From JAPLDB01 sp038206355 (GTDB lineage: Bacteria; Bacteroidota; Bacteroidia; AKYH767-A; 2013-40CM-41-45), in contig JBBRAY010000001.1 in NCBI GenBank assembly GCA_038206355.1, positions 124,001-188,000 of the forward strand: a DNA stretch of 64,000 nt, in the 5' to 3' direction. Shown here piece by piece: positions 52,111 to 62,178 of this stretch. How positions within the stretch are numbered: position 1 is the stretch's first letter; each line of letters begins with the position of its first letter. Made by a program: the position numbers and the translations under genes. The notes beneath the pieces were generated by a model, which ran no database searches, was not told where the DNA came from, and saw only the letters and a list, made by a program, of their open reading frames with translations.

Positions 52111-55100
52111 ATGGGCAAAAGCCTGAAACTCATTTTTACCTTCCTGTATTGTTCATTCTGCATTGTAAATTGTGCATTCTGCGGAGATTACTTTCAGCAG
52201 AAAGTGGATTATAAAATCAGGGTTTCTCTTGAAGACAAGAGTCATTCATTAAAAGGAGATATTGTCATTCACTACACAAACAATTCTCCGGACTCGCTTT
52301 CGGATATTTATTTTCATCTCTGGCCGAATGCATATAAAAACGATGAAACTGCATTGGCAGATCAGTTGTCGCGAATGGGCGATAACAGGATGGTGATTGC
52401 AAAAGACAGTGACTTCGGATGGATAGATGGATTAAATTTTAAGACAGAAGGAAAAGCCATTGACTGGGAATATCTTGAAGACACGATTGACGTTTGCATT
52501 TTGCACTTGAAAAAACCTGTTCCGCCTTCAGGATCGGTTACTATTTCCACAAATTTCAGGGTTCAGATTCCATCCGCAGAACTTTCACGTCTTGGGCATG
52601 ATGGCGATGCTTTTTTCATCACACAATGGTATCCGAAACCTGCTGTATATGATTTGAAAGGCTGGAACTATTTTCCTTACCTCGACAAAGGTGAGTACTA
52701 TTCTGAATTCGGAACATTTGATGTTTACATCACACTTCCTAAAAACTATGTGGTTGCTGCAACGGGAGACCTTGTGAATGGTGAAAGCGAAATAGAATGG
52801 CTGAATGAAAAAGCAAAAGCAACGGAGGCGCTGACTTCATTTCCTGATGACATGTCGTTTCCGAAGTCTGATACCGCCGACAAAACGCTGCACTACCATG
52901 CTGAGAATGTACATGACTTTGCCTGGTTTGCCGACAAGCGCTACCACGTACTGAAAGGAGAAGTGGAATTGCCAATGTCAGACAGAAAAATTACGACGTG
53001 GGCTATGTTCACCAATCAGGAACCGGCTTTGTGGCTGAAGGCAAATGAATATGCAAAATACGCCCTCACTTATTTTTCCGACTGGGTGGGTGAATATCCG
53101 TATGACCAGTTCACGTGTGTTGACGTTGGTTATGCATCAGGAAGCGGAATGGAATACCCGATGCTCACTGCGATCGGAACAGAAGGAGATATTTTTGAAG
53201 TTGAAGCGACCATACAACATGAAATCGGACACAGCTGGTTTTATGGAATTCTCGGAAGCAATGAACGCCTGCATCCATGGATGGACGAGGGAATGACGCA
53301 GTACCTTGAAACGCGTTATACCTATACCAAATATGCGAACGACAGCAGTAAGCAAATGGAGCATACGGGAATTTTCGGAAGGCGTACAAATGCTACATAC
53401 AACCACAGGAAACTTGAATACTTGAAATACTGGCATGGTGCGCGTGCCAATACCGATCAGCAACCGGGATTGAGTGCTGAAAATTATACGCTCATCAATT
53501 ACAGCGCAGACGTGTACAGAAAAACAGCGTTAAGTTTTGACTACCTCAACAGTTATCTTGGCGATGAACTTTTCGACCGGTGCCTGCATGACTATTTTGA
53601 TGCGTGGAAATTCAGACATCCCATGCCGGAGGACATGCAAAAAATATTTGAAAAGACATCTGGAAAAAAACTGGACTGGTTGTTTGTTGACCTTATCCGT
53701 TCAACTAAAAAAATTGACTACAAAATCTGTTCGGCAAAAAAATCAGGTGATGGATATTCCGTCAAGTTGAGAAATACCGGAGACATTTCATCACCCGTTT
53801 CACTGAGCGGAATGAAAAACGGAAAAGTGCTGAGTACGGAGTGGCACACCGGATTCAAAGGATCGCAGACATTCAGTCTGAGTTGTGCTGACTGCGACGC
53901 CATCAAGATAGACGGAACAGAGCGTATCCCCGAGCCACGCAGGAGAAACAACACCATTCGCACTTCAGGCATATTCAGAAAAATTGAAAAACTAAAAATT
54001 CAGTTTCCTGTGGGAGAAGAAGATCCGACGCGTTCACAGATTTACCTCTCCCCTGCCATCGGATGGAACAATTACAACAAATGGATGTTCGGCGGCGTGG
54101 TGCATAATCTGACGCTGATTGAAAAGAGATTTGAATACCTGTTGACGCCGATGTATTCCCCGGCATCAAAAAAAATGGCAGGAGGCGGAAGGGTGAGTTA
54201 TAATATCTATCTGAATAATTCATTCATGAATAAAATAAACATCAGCGTGGGTTATGCTGCTTATGCTTATGATCACTACCAGACTTACATTGATACCACA
54301 CAGCAGAATTTCTCAGCTGATCTTTTCTACAGCAAATTATCTACTTCCGTGACAATAAATTTCGTGGATAGATTAAAAAATCCGGAGGAGTACAGTTTTG
54401 TTGCGTTACGTCATGTGTATATGGAATATGATCGCGAGAAGTTTACGCTTATAAACAGTCAGACGGACAGTGTACGTATTTACCGTGTGGGTGTAAATAC
54501 ATATTATCCCAACTCCTATTTCCTGACTTATTGTTTTGGAAACGAGGTTAGATTTAATCCATATCATTTTAATGTAACATTTGGCCAAACCCTCAACCTT
54601 GCTTTGGCAAGTATTGAATACGCTCAGACCATATCATTTAATAGAAAAGGCAGAGGTCTTGAGTTCCGGATTTTTGCCGGGTTCAATGGTGAATTGGAAG
54701 ACATTAAAGTTAATTCATCCGGGAGATTTGATGCACGGTACCATATGAACGGACAAGGTGGCTATGATGACTTTCTATTTGATGAAGTATTTATGGGAAG
54801 ATCAGAAGGTAAAGGAATTCTATCCCAACAATTTACTGCAACTCAGGGAGGGTTTAAAGTCGCCGCATATTCAGGGCAAGCAAGAACATGGCTCACAGCG
54901 CTGAATCTAAAGGTTCCACCTCCGGGTAAATTACCATTGTATTTATTCATTGATCTTGGTGCCTACGATGAGCCCGTTGCAAATTCATTGAAAACAAAAG
55001 GGAAGTTTATGTATGATGTTGGAATTGAAATAAGAATCCTAAAAGATGTTTGTTCCATTTATTTTCCAATTAATTATTCAAAGGAGATTAAAGATACATA

Positions 55101-55206
55101 TAATGCAAATCCTGAAGTCTTTGGCAACTACTGGAAAAGAATCCGGTTTGAGTTGAATATATCAAAGCTGAATCCGTTTATTTTGCGCGATAAGGTCAGG
55201 TTTTGA
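52111..55206 (+). CDS. M1 family metallopeptidase fused to a probable C-terminal outer-membrane beta-barrel
   Basis: 1031 residues from the ATG at 52111; the frame is open to a TTG at 52087. The signal peptide ends near CAFCG. The M1 domain holds GSGMEYPM (the exopeptidase motif) near 345, HEIGH at 370-374 and the third zinc ligand Glu at 393 in WMDEGM. The peptidase part ends near 570. Residues about 620-1031 have short alternating strands rich in Tyr/Phe/Asn and end NPFILRDKVRF, with C-terminal Phe, as in Omp85/D15-type barrels. That suggests a peptidase anchored by its own barrel. Confidence 0.85.
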   Translation: MGKSLKLIFTFLYCSFCIVNCAFCGDYFQQKVDYKIRVSLEDKSHSLKGDIVIHYTNNSPDSLSDIYFHLWPNAYKNDETALADQLSRMGDNRMVIAKDSDFGWIDGLNFKTEGKAIDWEYLEDTIDVCILHLKKPVPPSGSVTISTNFRVQIPSAELSRLGHDGDAFFITQWYPKPAVYDLKGWNYFPYLDKGEYYSEFGTFDVYITLPKNYVVAATGDLVNGESEIEWLNEKAKATEALTSFPDDMSFPKSDTADKTLHYHAENVHDFAWFADKRYHVLKGEVELPMSDRKITTWAMFTNQEPALWLKANEYAKYALTYFSDWVGEYPYDQFTCVDVGYASGSGMEYPMLTAIGTEGDIFEVEATIQHEIGHSWFYGILGSNERLHPWMDEGMTQYLETRYTYTKYANDSSKQMEHTGIFGRRTNATYNHRKLEYLKYWHGARANTDQQPGLSAENYTLINYSADVYRKTALSFDYLNSYLGDELFDRCLHDYFDAWKFRHPMPEDMQKIFEKTSGKKLDWLFVDLIRSTKKIDYKICSAKKSGDGYSVKLRNTGDISSPVSLSGMKNGKVLSTEWHTGFKGSQTFSLSCADCDAIKIDGTERIPEPRRRNNTIRTSGIFRKIEKLKIQFPVGEEDPTRSQIYLSPAIGWNNYNKWMFGGVVHNLTLIEKRFEYLLTPMYSPASKKMAGGGRVSYNIYLNNSFMNKINISVGYAAYAYDHYQTYIDTTQQNFSADLFYSKLSTSVTINFVDRLKNPEEYSFVALRHVYMEYDREKFTLINSQTDSVRIYRVGVNTYYPNSYFLTYCFGNEVRFNPYHFNVTFGQTLNLALASIEYAQTISFNRKGRGLEFRIFAGFNGELEDIKVNSSGRFDARYHMNGQGGYDDFLFDEVFMGRSEGKGILSQQFTATQGGFKVAAYSGQARTWLTALNLKVPPPGKLPLYLFIDLGAYDEPVANSLKTKGKFMYDVGIEIRILKDVCSIYFPINYSKEIKDTYNANPEVFGNYWKRIRFELNISKLNPFILRDKVRF

Positions 55207-55216
55207 GGGAAGAGAT

Positions 55217-56041
55217 GTGAGAAATGAGACAATAGACCATAACAAAAAAAAATCAACAGGTAAAAACAATATCTTGAGGGAGGGTAAAAAAATATATTTC
55301 GCGAGTGATTTTCATCTTGGAGTTCCGGATTATGAATCGAGTCTGGTGCGGGAAAAGAAAATTGTGCGCTGGATGGATTCCATCAAAGACGACTGTGAAG
55401 AGTTGTATCTTCTTGGTGACGTTTTTGATTTCTGGTTCGAATACAAAACTGTAATCCCTCGCGGCTTCGTTCGCTTGCTTGGCAAAATTGCTGAGTTTAC
55501 AGATGCAGGAATCCCGGTTCATTATTTCACAGGTAACCATGACATGTGGACTTTTGATTACCTCACCAAGGAGCTGAACGTAAAACTTTACCGCGAACCC
55601 ATTGAAGCAATTTATAACGGGAAAAAATTTTACATCGGTCATGGCGACGGCCTTGGTCCGGGTGATCATGGATATAAGTTTATCAAAAAGATTTTCGCGA
55701 GTCCTGTATGTCAATGGTTATTCGCGCGTCTTCATCCCAACTTTGGCGTAGGTCTGGCCAATTATTTTTCAGGCAAAAGCAGAATTGCAACGGGAACTAC
55801 TGATGAAGTTTATCATGGAGATGAGAAAGAGTGGCTTGTCATTCACGCACAAGAACTACTAAAAAAAAATCAATACGATTATTTTATTTTCGGTCACAGG
55901 CATTTGCCGCTGGATATTAAAATCCCGGGAAGAGCAGGACAAAATCAGAGTCAATATGTAAACCTTGGCGACTGGGTAAAATATTTTACCTATGCTGTAT
56001 TTGACGGAAACAACCTGGAGTTAAAAAAATCCGGGGGATGA
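55217..56041 (+). CDS. UDP-2,3-diacylglucosamine diphosphatase-like phosphoesterase (LpxH family)
   Basis: 274 residues from a GTG at 55217. The calcineurin-like motifs appear in order: FASDFHLGVPDYES, LLGDVFDFWFEY, TGNHDMW, IGHGDGLGPGDHGYK, and FGHRHLPLDI. LpxH removes UMP from UDP-diacylglucosamine in lipid A synthesis. The ligand set and the FDFWFEYKTVIPRG motif fit the Bacteroidota form. The first 20 residues are Asn/Lys-rich and may not be translated; a later start near 55274 is possible. It converges with the desaturase gene, with one base between the stops. Confidence 0.88.
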   Translation: MRNETIDHNKKKSTGKNNILREGKKIYFASDFHLGVPDYESSLVREKKIVRWMDSIKDDCEELYLLGDVFDFWFEYKTVIPRGFVRLLGKIAEFTDAGIPVHYFTGNHDMWTFDYLTKELNVKLYREPIEAIYNGKKFYIGHGDGLGPGDHGYKFIKKIFASPVCQWLFARLHPNFGVGLANYFSGKSRIATGTTDEVYHGDEKEWLVIHAQELLKKNQYDYFIFGHRHLPLDIKIPGRAGQNQSQYVNLGDWVKYFTYAVFDGNNLELKKSGG

Positions 56042-56042
56042 A

Positions 56043-57149
56043 TTATCCGATAGCAGTGTTCAGGTCGGGAAGTTTTCCGAATTTACCGAGAACTGCAAAA
56101 TGCGAACGGATAGCACCCGCAAACGATTCATTTTCCATGTAAGGAATTCCGAATTCCTCAGCCGTCTTTTTCACGATAGGCGCAATCATCGGATAGTGGA
56201 CGTGGCATACCCTTGCAAAAAGGTGATGTTCAACCTGAAAATTCAATCCGCCGACATACCATGAAATCCATTTGTTCTTTCGGGAGAAATTCTTAGTCGT
56301 ATTCATCTGATGAATGGCCCAGGAATTTTCAATGTTTCCGTTTGCGTCAGGCATCGGGTGTTCAGTTCCTTCCACAGTATGAGCCAGCTGAAATACAACG
56401 GTGAGAATAACGCCTGCAATAAAATGCATCAGTATAAAGCCCGGGAGCAATTCAAGAAAAGTAAGTCCGAAGAAAATCATCGGGATGCAGAAGAATATAA
56501 AATAGTAAACCACTTTCCCTGCTATAATTTCTAAAAGCTTCTGAATATTTTCGGCACGGGATTTCATGTTCACCTTATTCTTTGAATACTTTGCAAACTG
56601 AATAAAATCCTTCAACGTACACCAGTACAAGGTCATGATGCCATAAAAGAAAATGGCATAGATTTTTTGAAAACGATGAAAGCCATGCGCTTTGGTATGC
56701 GGAGAAAAACGAAGGACGAGTTTATTGTCAATGTCCTCGTCCATATCAGTAATGTTGGTGTATGTATGGTGCAGGATATTGTGTTGTAGTTTCCAGTTAA
56801 AAACAGATCCGCCGAGTAAAATTAACGTATGTCCCATAATTTTATTCACGCGCTCACTGGATGAATAAGCACCATGGTTGGCATCGTGCATCACACTCAT
56901 CCCCATTCCGGCGAGGCCAAAACCCATAACTGACCAGAGCAGTAAACTCACTCCCGGCCCGGGATGGAAGAGGCAGATGAGTATCAGAGGAACCAGATAC
57001 ATGATCATCAGAACAATCGTTTTGATCACCATTGTCGCATTGGCATGGCGTGAAATTTTGTTCTCGGTAAAATACCGGTCCACATTTTCACGCAGGGTAT
57101 TAAAGAATGCTGATTTATCCCTATCAATAAACTTGACCTGTCCTTTCAT
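56043..57149 (-). CDS. Fatty acid desaturase (membrane di-iron, linoleoyl-CoA-desaturase-like)
   Basis: 368 residues. The three His boxes are present: HDANHG near 90, HNILHHTYTN near 127-136, and QVEHHLF near 305. Four or more hydrophobic segments surround them. The overall order matches acyl-lipid or acyl-CoA front-end-type desaturases (delta-6/delta-9). It is an inner-membrane enzyme that introduces a cis double bond into membrane fatty acids. It faces the LpxH-like gene tail to tail and has no terminator between them. Confidence 0.92.
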   Translation of the reverse strand: MKGQVKFIDRDKSAFFNTLRENVDRYFTENKISRHANATMVIKTIVLMIMYLVPLILICLFHPGPGVSLLLWSVMGFGLAGMGMSVMHDANHGAYSSSERVNKIMGHTLILLGGSVFNWKLQHNILHHTYTNITDMDEDIDNKLVLRFSPHTKAHGFHRFQKIYAIFFYGIMTLYWCTLKDFIQFAKYSKNKVNMKSRAENIQKLLEIIAGKVVYYFIFFCIPMIFFGLTFLELLPGFILMHFIAGVILTVVFQLAHTVEGTEHPMPDANGNIENSWAIHQMNTTKNFSRKNKWISWYVGGLNFQVEHHLFARVCHVHYPMIAPIVKKTAEEFGIPYMENESFAGAIRSHFAVLGKFGKLPDLNTAIG

Positions 57150-57341
57150 TTTATTTCAACTTTAGGGTTGAAGGCGCAAGGTAAGAAAAACAAGACAGGA
57201 AAAACCATAAGTGAGGTGTTTTCAGAGATTTATTCATCAAAACTTTGAAAACTTTTTTTGAAAAAAAACGGCGTTATTCTTTTCTGTATATCTTTACGAC
57301 ACTTTTTTAGTCGAATATTTACATTAATAAAACCTATTAAA

Positions 57342-60300
57342 ATGAGAAGAATAATTACTTCCCTCCCCACACTAGTTTTTTCTTTTACGCTTTTGTTATT
57401 CCAGTTTAATGTACAAGCACAGGATGATGCAGGTATTTCCGGAATAACGCAACCCTCAGGAACTGTTTGCCGCGGCAATGCCAATGTTGAAGCAACTCTT
57501 CATAATTATGGAGCAGTAAATATCAGCACCTGTACCGTTCAATGGATGGTGAATGGCATTTTGCAAACTCCATTCGCTTACAGCGGAACACTCACTCCGG
57601 GTAGTGATGCAACAATCGCACTTGGTAATTTTAATTTCAATGGCGGCTCCTATGCCATCGTTGCTTATAGTGAGAATCCCAATGGCAACAGTGATGCGAA
57701 TAATTCCAATGATACTGCGTCATCAGCAGTAAACACACAGTTAAGCGGAACTTATACGCTTGGTGGCGCCACCCCTGATTATGCTGATTTTACAAGTGCC
57801 GTAAACGACCTCAATAGTATCGGAGTTTGCGGAGCAGTTATTTTTAACGTACGCGCAGGAACATATAATGAGAAACTCATCATCAACCAGATAACAGGTG
57901 CATCGGCGTCAAACACAATCACTTTTCAAAGTGAAACGGGCGACAGCAGTACTGTGATACTGAATACACCTTCCGTTGACAGTACAACAGCAAACAATTA
58001 CCTCATCAAATTAAATGGCACTGATTACCTTACCTTGAATCAAATAACATTGTCGCGCTCCGGAATTTCCGCCAACGCGCGGATACTGGAATATACCAAT
58101 GTGGCTTCGTTCAACATTATCACCAATTGTCATCTGCTTGGTGTTAACAATGGGATCACATTCAATAGCCTTGGTGCCCTGGTTTATTCCAGCGGTGGTA
58201 CGCCCTTCAACGATTCCATGAATACTTTTTCCAATAACCTTTTTGAAAACGGTTCCATTGGAATATATTTTAACGGAGTGGGCACAACCTCACTTGAATT
58301 CGGTACATCCATAACAGGCAACCATTTTGTAAATCAATTTGCATTTGCAATGCAACTTGCATACGAAGGCGCGCCGGTGATCACAAATAATTTTATTACC
58401 AGTAACTCCACACATCCGACATACTATGGAATTTACATGAGTGCTTGTCTGCGCAATTTCACAGTTTCTAAAAACCAACTTGCCTCCTGCCCCGGCAACG
58501 GATTTTATTTTATTGACTGCAGTGCATTTCCTGTTCCCCATGGTACCGTTGCAAACAACTTTATCCATACCACTTTATCGTCGGGGATGACATTTCTTAA
58601 TGGCGGAAACCTTGACATCGTTTACAACAGCATTCATGCGCAGGACGCAGCCACCTCAAGTTCCGCTTTTTCGTTGCTTGGTGTGAATTACGGTATGGTC
58701 GTGAAGAACAATGCCATGGTAAATTCAGGCGGAGGATATTCTTATGTGATTGCCGATTCAGGATTTGCCGGTCTTGTTGAATCAAATTACAACGACCTAT
58801 ATACTACCGGTTCGAATGTGGGAAGTTACCGCGGCGTGAATGAAGCAACACTTGCTGCATGGCAGACAGCAGCTGCTCACGACACCAATTCCATTTCAAT
58901 AGATCCGGCGTTCGTTTCAGCAAGTGATTTACATGCTACTTCTCTCAGCTTTGACAATAAAGGAAATCCGTTTGCGACGATACTGGTTGACATAGACAAT
59001 GATTCACGAAACGGAACCACCCCTGATATCGGTGCAGATGAATATTCAGGTCAGGGACATGATGTAGCCGTTGTTACCATGCTCAATCCAATGAACAATG
59101 ATTGTGAATCTGCAGCAGCTTCCGTCACGGTTGTAGTACACAACTACGGCGCATTTACCGAAACGAATGTTGCTGTTCAGGCAGACATTTCAGGTGCATT
59201 TACCGCTACATTGAACGGAACCATTCCTTCAATTGCTCCGGGAGCAGACGACACACTTACTTTCACGGGCACATTAAATACAACCGGAGGCGGTGATGCA
59301 ATTTTCACTGTTTATACTCAGCTTGGAACGGACGACAATCTTTTGAATGACACACTTCACTCAGGTATCATCCACATTAATGCAACTCCTTCGCTGCCGG
59401 TAACAGGCAATGACAGCATTTGTGGTCCGGGATCAGTAGCCCTGAATGCTTCATCATCCGATACACTTTTCTGGTTTGATGTTCCGACAGGAGGTATTTC
59501 GATTGGACAAGGTTCTCCTTTCAATACGCCTAACATTACCATGACCACTACATATTATGTGGAAGCAAGAAATGTTTGCTCCAGTGCACGTGTTGCTGTG
59601 GAGGCCATCATCATGGCTTTGCCGAATATCAGTCTTGGAAATGATACTTCTATATTACTTGGATCAGGAATTTCACTGGATGCGGGAGCAGGTTTTGTAA
59701 GTTATGCCTGGAACACAGGTGAGACCAGCCAGACCATCACGGATACTCCGGTTGCAACAACATGTTATTCAGTTACCGTAATTGACTTCAACGGTTGTGC
59801 CAATTCAGATACGATTTGTGTGAATGTTGTTTTCCCTTCTGACGTAGGTATTCAATCACTCATTACACCTTCTGATCACCAGTGTGAAAATGCTTCCACG
59901 CCTATAACCATTGTGGTGGCCAATTTCGGAAGTAACACGGCAACAGATATCGCTGTTCAGATTGACATAACCGGAGCGATCAATACTTCATTTATGGATA
60001 CTTTATTTGGTTCCATACCTTCAGGTGGAAACGTATCTTTTACCATTGACTCAACCATCAATACAACAGGTGGTGGTGCAATTACCATAACGGCTTATAC
60101 TATTTATGCAACTGATCAATTCAGTGGAAATGATACAATTGTTTCGGTCATTAATTTTAATCCCGTTCCTGATGCACCTGTTGGAATGGATGACTCACGT
60201 TGCGGAGAAGGCCCGGTTACACTAACAGGTAATGCTACTGATACGATCTACTGGTTTGATGCCGGTGTCGGAGGAAATCTTGTCGGCATCGGGACGTATA

Positions 60301-60866
60301 ACATTCCCAACCTTACGACGACGACAATCTTTTATGCACAGACAGGATTTTCATGTCCGAGCTTAACGCGCGATACGATTACCATTACAATCATACCGCT
60401 TCCTTCTGTCTCACTTGGTGCAGATACACTGATCCAATGCGGCGATACCATTACGCTTGATGCAGGTGCAGGATTTTTCGGTTATACATGGTCTAATAAT
60501 GAAACCACACAAATGATAAACGTGGATACACTGGGAGATTATATTGTTACAGTTGTTGATAGTAACGGTTGCAGCAACAGCGATACCATTCACGTGGATT
60601 GTTATGTTGGAATTATTGCTTTGAATGCTGTAAATAATATCAGTGTATATCCGAATCCTTCTTCAGGAATCATTACTGTTGAAATGGGTAACATTTCTAC
60701 TGCTATTATCAGATGGATAGATGTGCAAGGACAAATCGTTACAGAAGAAAAGCTGAATGGCGTTCGTCAGAAACAGTATGATCTGACTGCTGCACCAAAA
60801 GGAATATACCTTTTACAGGTAATTTCGGATACCGGTGTTTCAGTACATCGGATAATTATTCAGTAA
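57342..60866 (+). CDS. Large secreted protein with CARDB-like, right-handed helix and Ig-like regions; T9SS type A sorting domain
   Basis: 1174 residues from the ATG at 57342, just before a signal peptide ending near NVQAQ; the frame is open to 57258 without support. A CARDB-like domain (about 30-120) is followed by a right-handed parallel beta-helix-like region (about 140-560) with Asn-rich turns. Two more CARDB-like domains (start HDVAVVTML and SDVGIQSLI) alternate with Ig-like Ig_7 modules containing CGPGSVALNAS and CGEGPVTLTGN. The last 75 residues (VYPNPSSGIITVE) are a type A sorting domain. Function is probably adhesion or glycan binding; no active site is seen. Confidence 0.85.
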   Translation: MRRIITSLPTLVFSFTLLLFQFNVQAQDDAGISGITQPSGTVCRGNANVEATLHNYGAVNISTCTVQWMVNGILQTPFAYSGTLTPGSDATIALGNFNFNGGSYAIVAYSENPNGNSDANNSNDTASSAVNTQLSGTYTLGGATPDYADFTSAVNDLNSIGVCGAVIFNVRAGTYNEKLIINQITGASASNTITFQSETGDSSTVILNTPSVDSTTANNYLIKLNGTDYLTLNQITLSRSGISANARILEYTNVASFNIITNCHLLGVNNGITFNSLGALVYSSGGTPFNDSMNTFSNNLFENGSIGIYFNGVGTTSLEFGTSITGNHFVNQFAFAMQLAYEGAPVITNNFITSNSTHPTYYGIYMSACLRNFTVSKNQLASCPGNGFYFIDCSAFPVPHGTVANNFIHTTLSSGMTFLNGGNLDIVYNSIHAQDAATSSSAFSLLGVNYGMVVKNNAMVNSGGGYSYVIADSGFAGLVESNYNDLYTTGSNVGSYRGVNEATLAAWQTAAAHDTNSISIDPAFVSASDLHATSLSFDNKGNPFATILVDIDNDSRNGTTPDIGADEYSGQGHDVAVVTMLNPMNNDCESAAASVTVVVHNYGAFTETNVAVQADISGAFTATLNGTIPSIAPGADDTLTFTGTLNTTGGGDAIFTVYTQLGTDDNLLNDTLHSGIIHINATPSLPVTGNDSICGPGSVALNASSSDTLFWFDVPTGGISIGQGSPFNTPNITMTTTYYVEARNVCSSARVAVEAIIMALPNISLGNDTSILLGSGISLDAGAGFVSYAWNTGETSQTITDTPVATTCYSVTVIDFNGCANSDTICVNVVFPSDVGIQSLITPSDHQCENASTPITIVVANFGSNTATDIAVQIDITGAINTSFMDTLFGSIPSGGNVSFTIDSTINTTGGGAITITAYTIYATDQFSGNDTIVSVINFNPVPDAPVGMDDSRCGEGPVTLTGNATDTIYWFDAGVGGNLVGIGTYNIPNLTTTTIFYAQTGFSCPSLTRDTITITIIPLPSVSLGADTLIQCGDTITLDAGAGFFGYTWSNNETTQMINVDTLGDYIVTVVDSNGCSNSDTIHVDCYVGIIALNAVNNISVYPNPSSGIITVEMGNISTAIIRWIDVQGQIVTEEKLNGVRQKQYDLTAAPKGIYLLQVISDTGVSVHRIIIQ

Positions 60867-60885
60867 ATACAAAATGTTTTAATAA

Positions 60886-60917
60886 AGATCCCGTTTCATT
60901 TGAAGCGGGATTTTTTT
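60886..60917 (+). terminator. Rho-independent terminator after the large secreted protein
   Basis: GATCCCG/CGGGAT arms around a TTTCATTTGAAG loop run into seven T. It lies 19 bases after the stop codon. Confidence 0.87.
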
Positions 60918-60965
60918 ATACAAGATGAATGAAGGGAGAGAAGACTTAAATGCAAAAAAAGATAG

Positions 60966-60987
60966 TCGCTGATTCGCAGATTAAAAA
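60966..60987 (+). repeat. Dispersed repeat copy 3 (degenerate)
   Basis: TCGCTGATTCGCAGATTAA resembles the core of the copies near 44.1-44.2 kb. Confidence 0.5.
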
Positions 60988-60997
60988 ACGAATAACA

Positions 60998-61024
60998 AAT
61001 TGCCCCAGATTCCACAGATTTAAT
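60998..61024 (+). repeat. Dispersed repeat copy 4
   Basis: AATTGCCCCAGATTCCACAGATTT matches the 44.1-44.2 kb copies apart from single-base changes and one extra C. Confidence 0.6.
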
Positions 61025-61126
61025 ACAGTAAGATAAATATGCGAATCACGTTCATAAAGGGGAATGTTCAATTGCGATTTTATTCAATCCTTAACGAAGA
61101 CGCAAAGAATTCTTTTGATTTGAAAT

Positions 61127-61558
61127 ATGAGCAACGAAAAATATTTTATTTCCTCCGACAAATCGAAACTGGATATTGAAATAGTTTATGGGTACTTGAC
61201 GCAAGAAAGTTATTGGGCCAAAGGAATTCCTAAAAATGTTTTCCTGAGATCCATTGAACATTCATTGTGCTTTGGCGTTTATTCGGAAGACGGACAAGTT
61301 GGTTTTGCAAGAATCATAAGTGACTTTGCAACATTTGCTTACCTGGCAGACGTATTTATTTTAGAAAAGTACCGTGGTATCGGGTTGTCAAAAATGCTGA
61401 TGGAGTTCATCATCAATCATAAAGATTTGCAGGGATTGCGAAGGATGTTGCTCGCTACTGCAGATGCGCATGGATTGTATTTGCATTTTGGATTTACCCC
61501 TATGGCAAAACCGGAACGATGGATGGAGAAACATTACTTTGAATTATATAAACGATGA
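61127..61558 (+). CDS. GNAT family N-acetyltransferase
   Basis: 143 residues. The acetyl-CoA-binding loop appears as FILEKYRGIGLSKMLMEF (about 80-97), preceded by the strand GFARIISDFATFAYLADV and followed by LLATADAHGLYLHFGF. The fold is complete and compact. The substrate is unknown; it could modify an antibiotic, an amine or a protein. Its stop overlaps the start of the next gene by 4 bases (ATGA), so the two are translationally coupled. Confidence 0.88.
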   Translation: MSNEKYFISSDKSKLDIEIVYGYLTQESYWAKGIPKNVFLRSIEHSLCFGVYSEDGQVGFARIISDFATFAYLADVFILEKYRGIGLSKMLMEFIINHKDLQGLRRMLLATADAHGLYLHFGFTPMAKPERWMEKHYFELYKR

Positions 61559-62040
61559 CAAAAATTCTTATTTCTCTTTTCATTTTTGGTTCCGTTCACT
61601 TCAGTTCTTTTTCACAGACTGTTGCTACCGACAGTTTGCCCGAACTCAACCAAAAAATAATTGTCTTCACCGATTCCAAAATGAAAAAGAAAGTGGGACG
61701 TGGCGAGTGCTGGGATTTGGCGGCTGAAGCATTGAACAATGCAGGTGCCAAATGGAACGGGAAATTAAAATTCGGCCGGCTGCTCGACCTGAAGAAGGAA
61801 GAAATATTACCGGGCGACATCATACAGTTCGAAGGGGTAAAAATCAAGTATGAAAAAAACGGGGCCACTTATAAAATGAGTATGGCCCACCACACAGGAA
61901 TTATCTACAGCTTAAAAAGCGCAAGGCAATTTGAAATGGCCAATCAAAATACAGAGCAGCATGGTAAAAAAGTGTGGCTTACACCGATTGATCTGGATGA
62001 GATAACTGCCGGGAAGTATTATGTTTACAGGCCGGAGTGA
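61555..62040 (+). CDS. Secreted NlpC/P60- or CHAP-like putative cysteine peptidase/amidase
   Basis: 161 residues. The signal peptide ends near SSFSQ. A possible papain-like triad is Cys in GRGECWDLAAEAL near 58, His in SMAHHTGIIY near 113, and Asn/Gln in EMANQN near 130. LLPGDIIQFEG-type sequence between them matches the strand after the catalytic helix in NlpC/P60 folds. It would act in the periplasm, for instance on peptidoglycan stem peptides. The GNAT gene overlaps its start. No close characterised relative is recognised. Confidence 0.65.
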   Translation: MTKILISLFIFGSVHFSSFSQTVATDSLPELNQKIIVFTDSKMKKKVGRGECWDLAAEALNNAGAKWNGKLKFGRLLDLKKEEILPGDIIQFEGVKIKYEKNGATYKMSMAHHTGIIYSLKSARQFEMANQNTEQHGKKVWLTPIDLDEITAGKYYVYRPE

Positions 62041-62178
62041 GAGGAAAGTAACACCTTTAACTTTTACATTTCAGAAAGCCGAATTAATTTTCGAATGCAC
62101 TTTAGTTTTTTATTGTAAACTATTCATTCTATTGAAAATTTGAATTTATCTGAGCCGGACGTGGTTCGATATTTTTTT

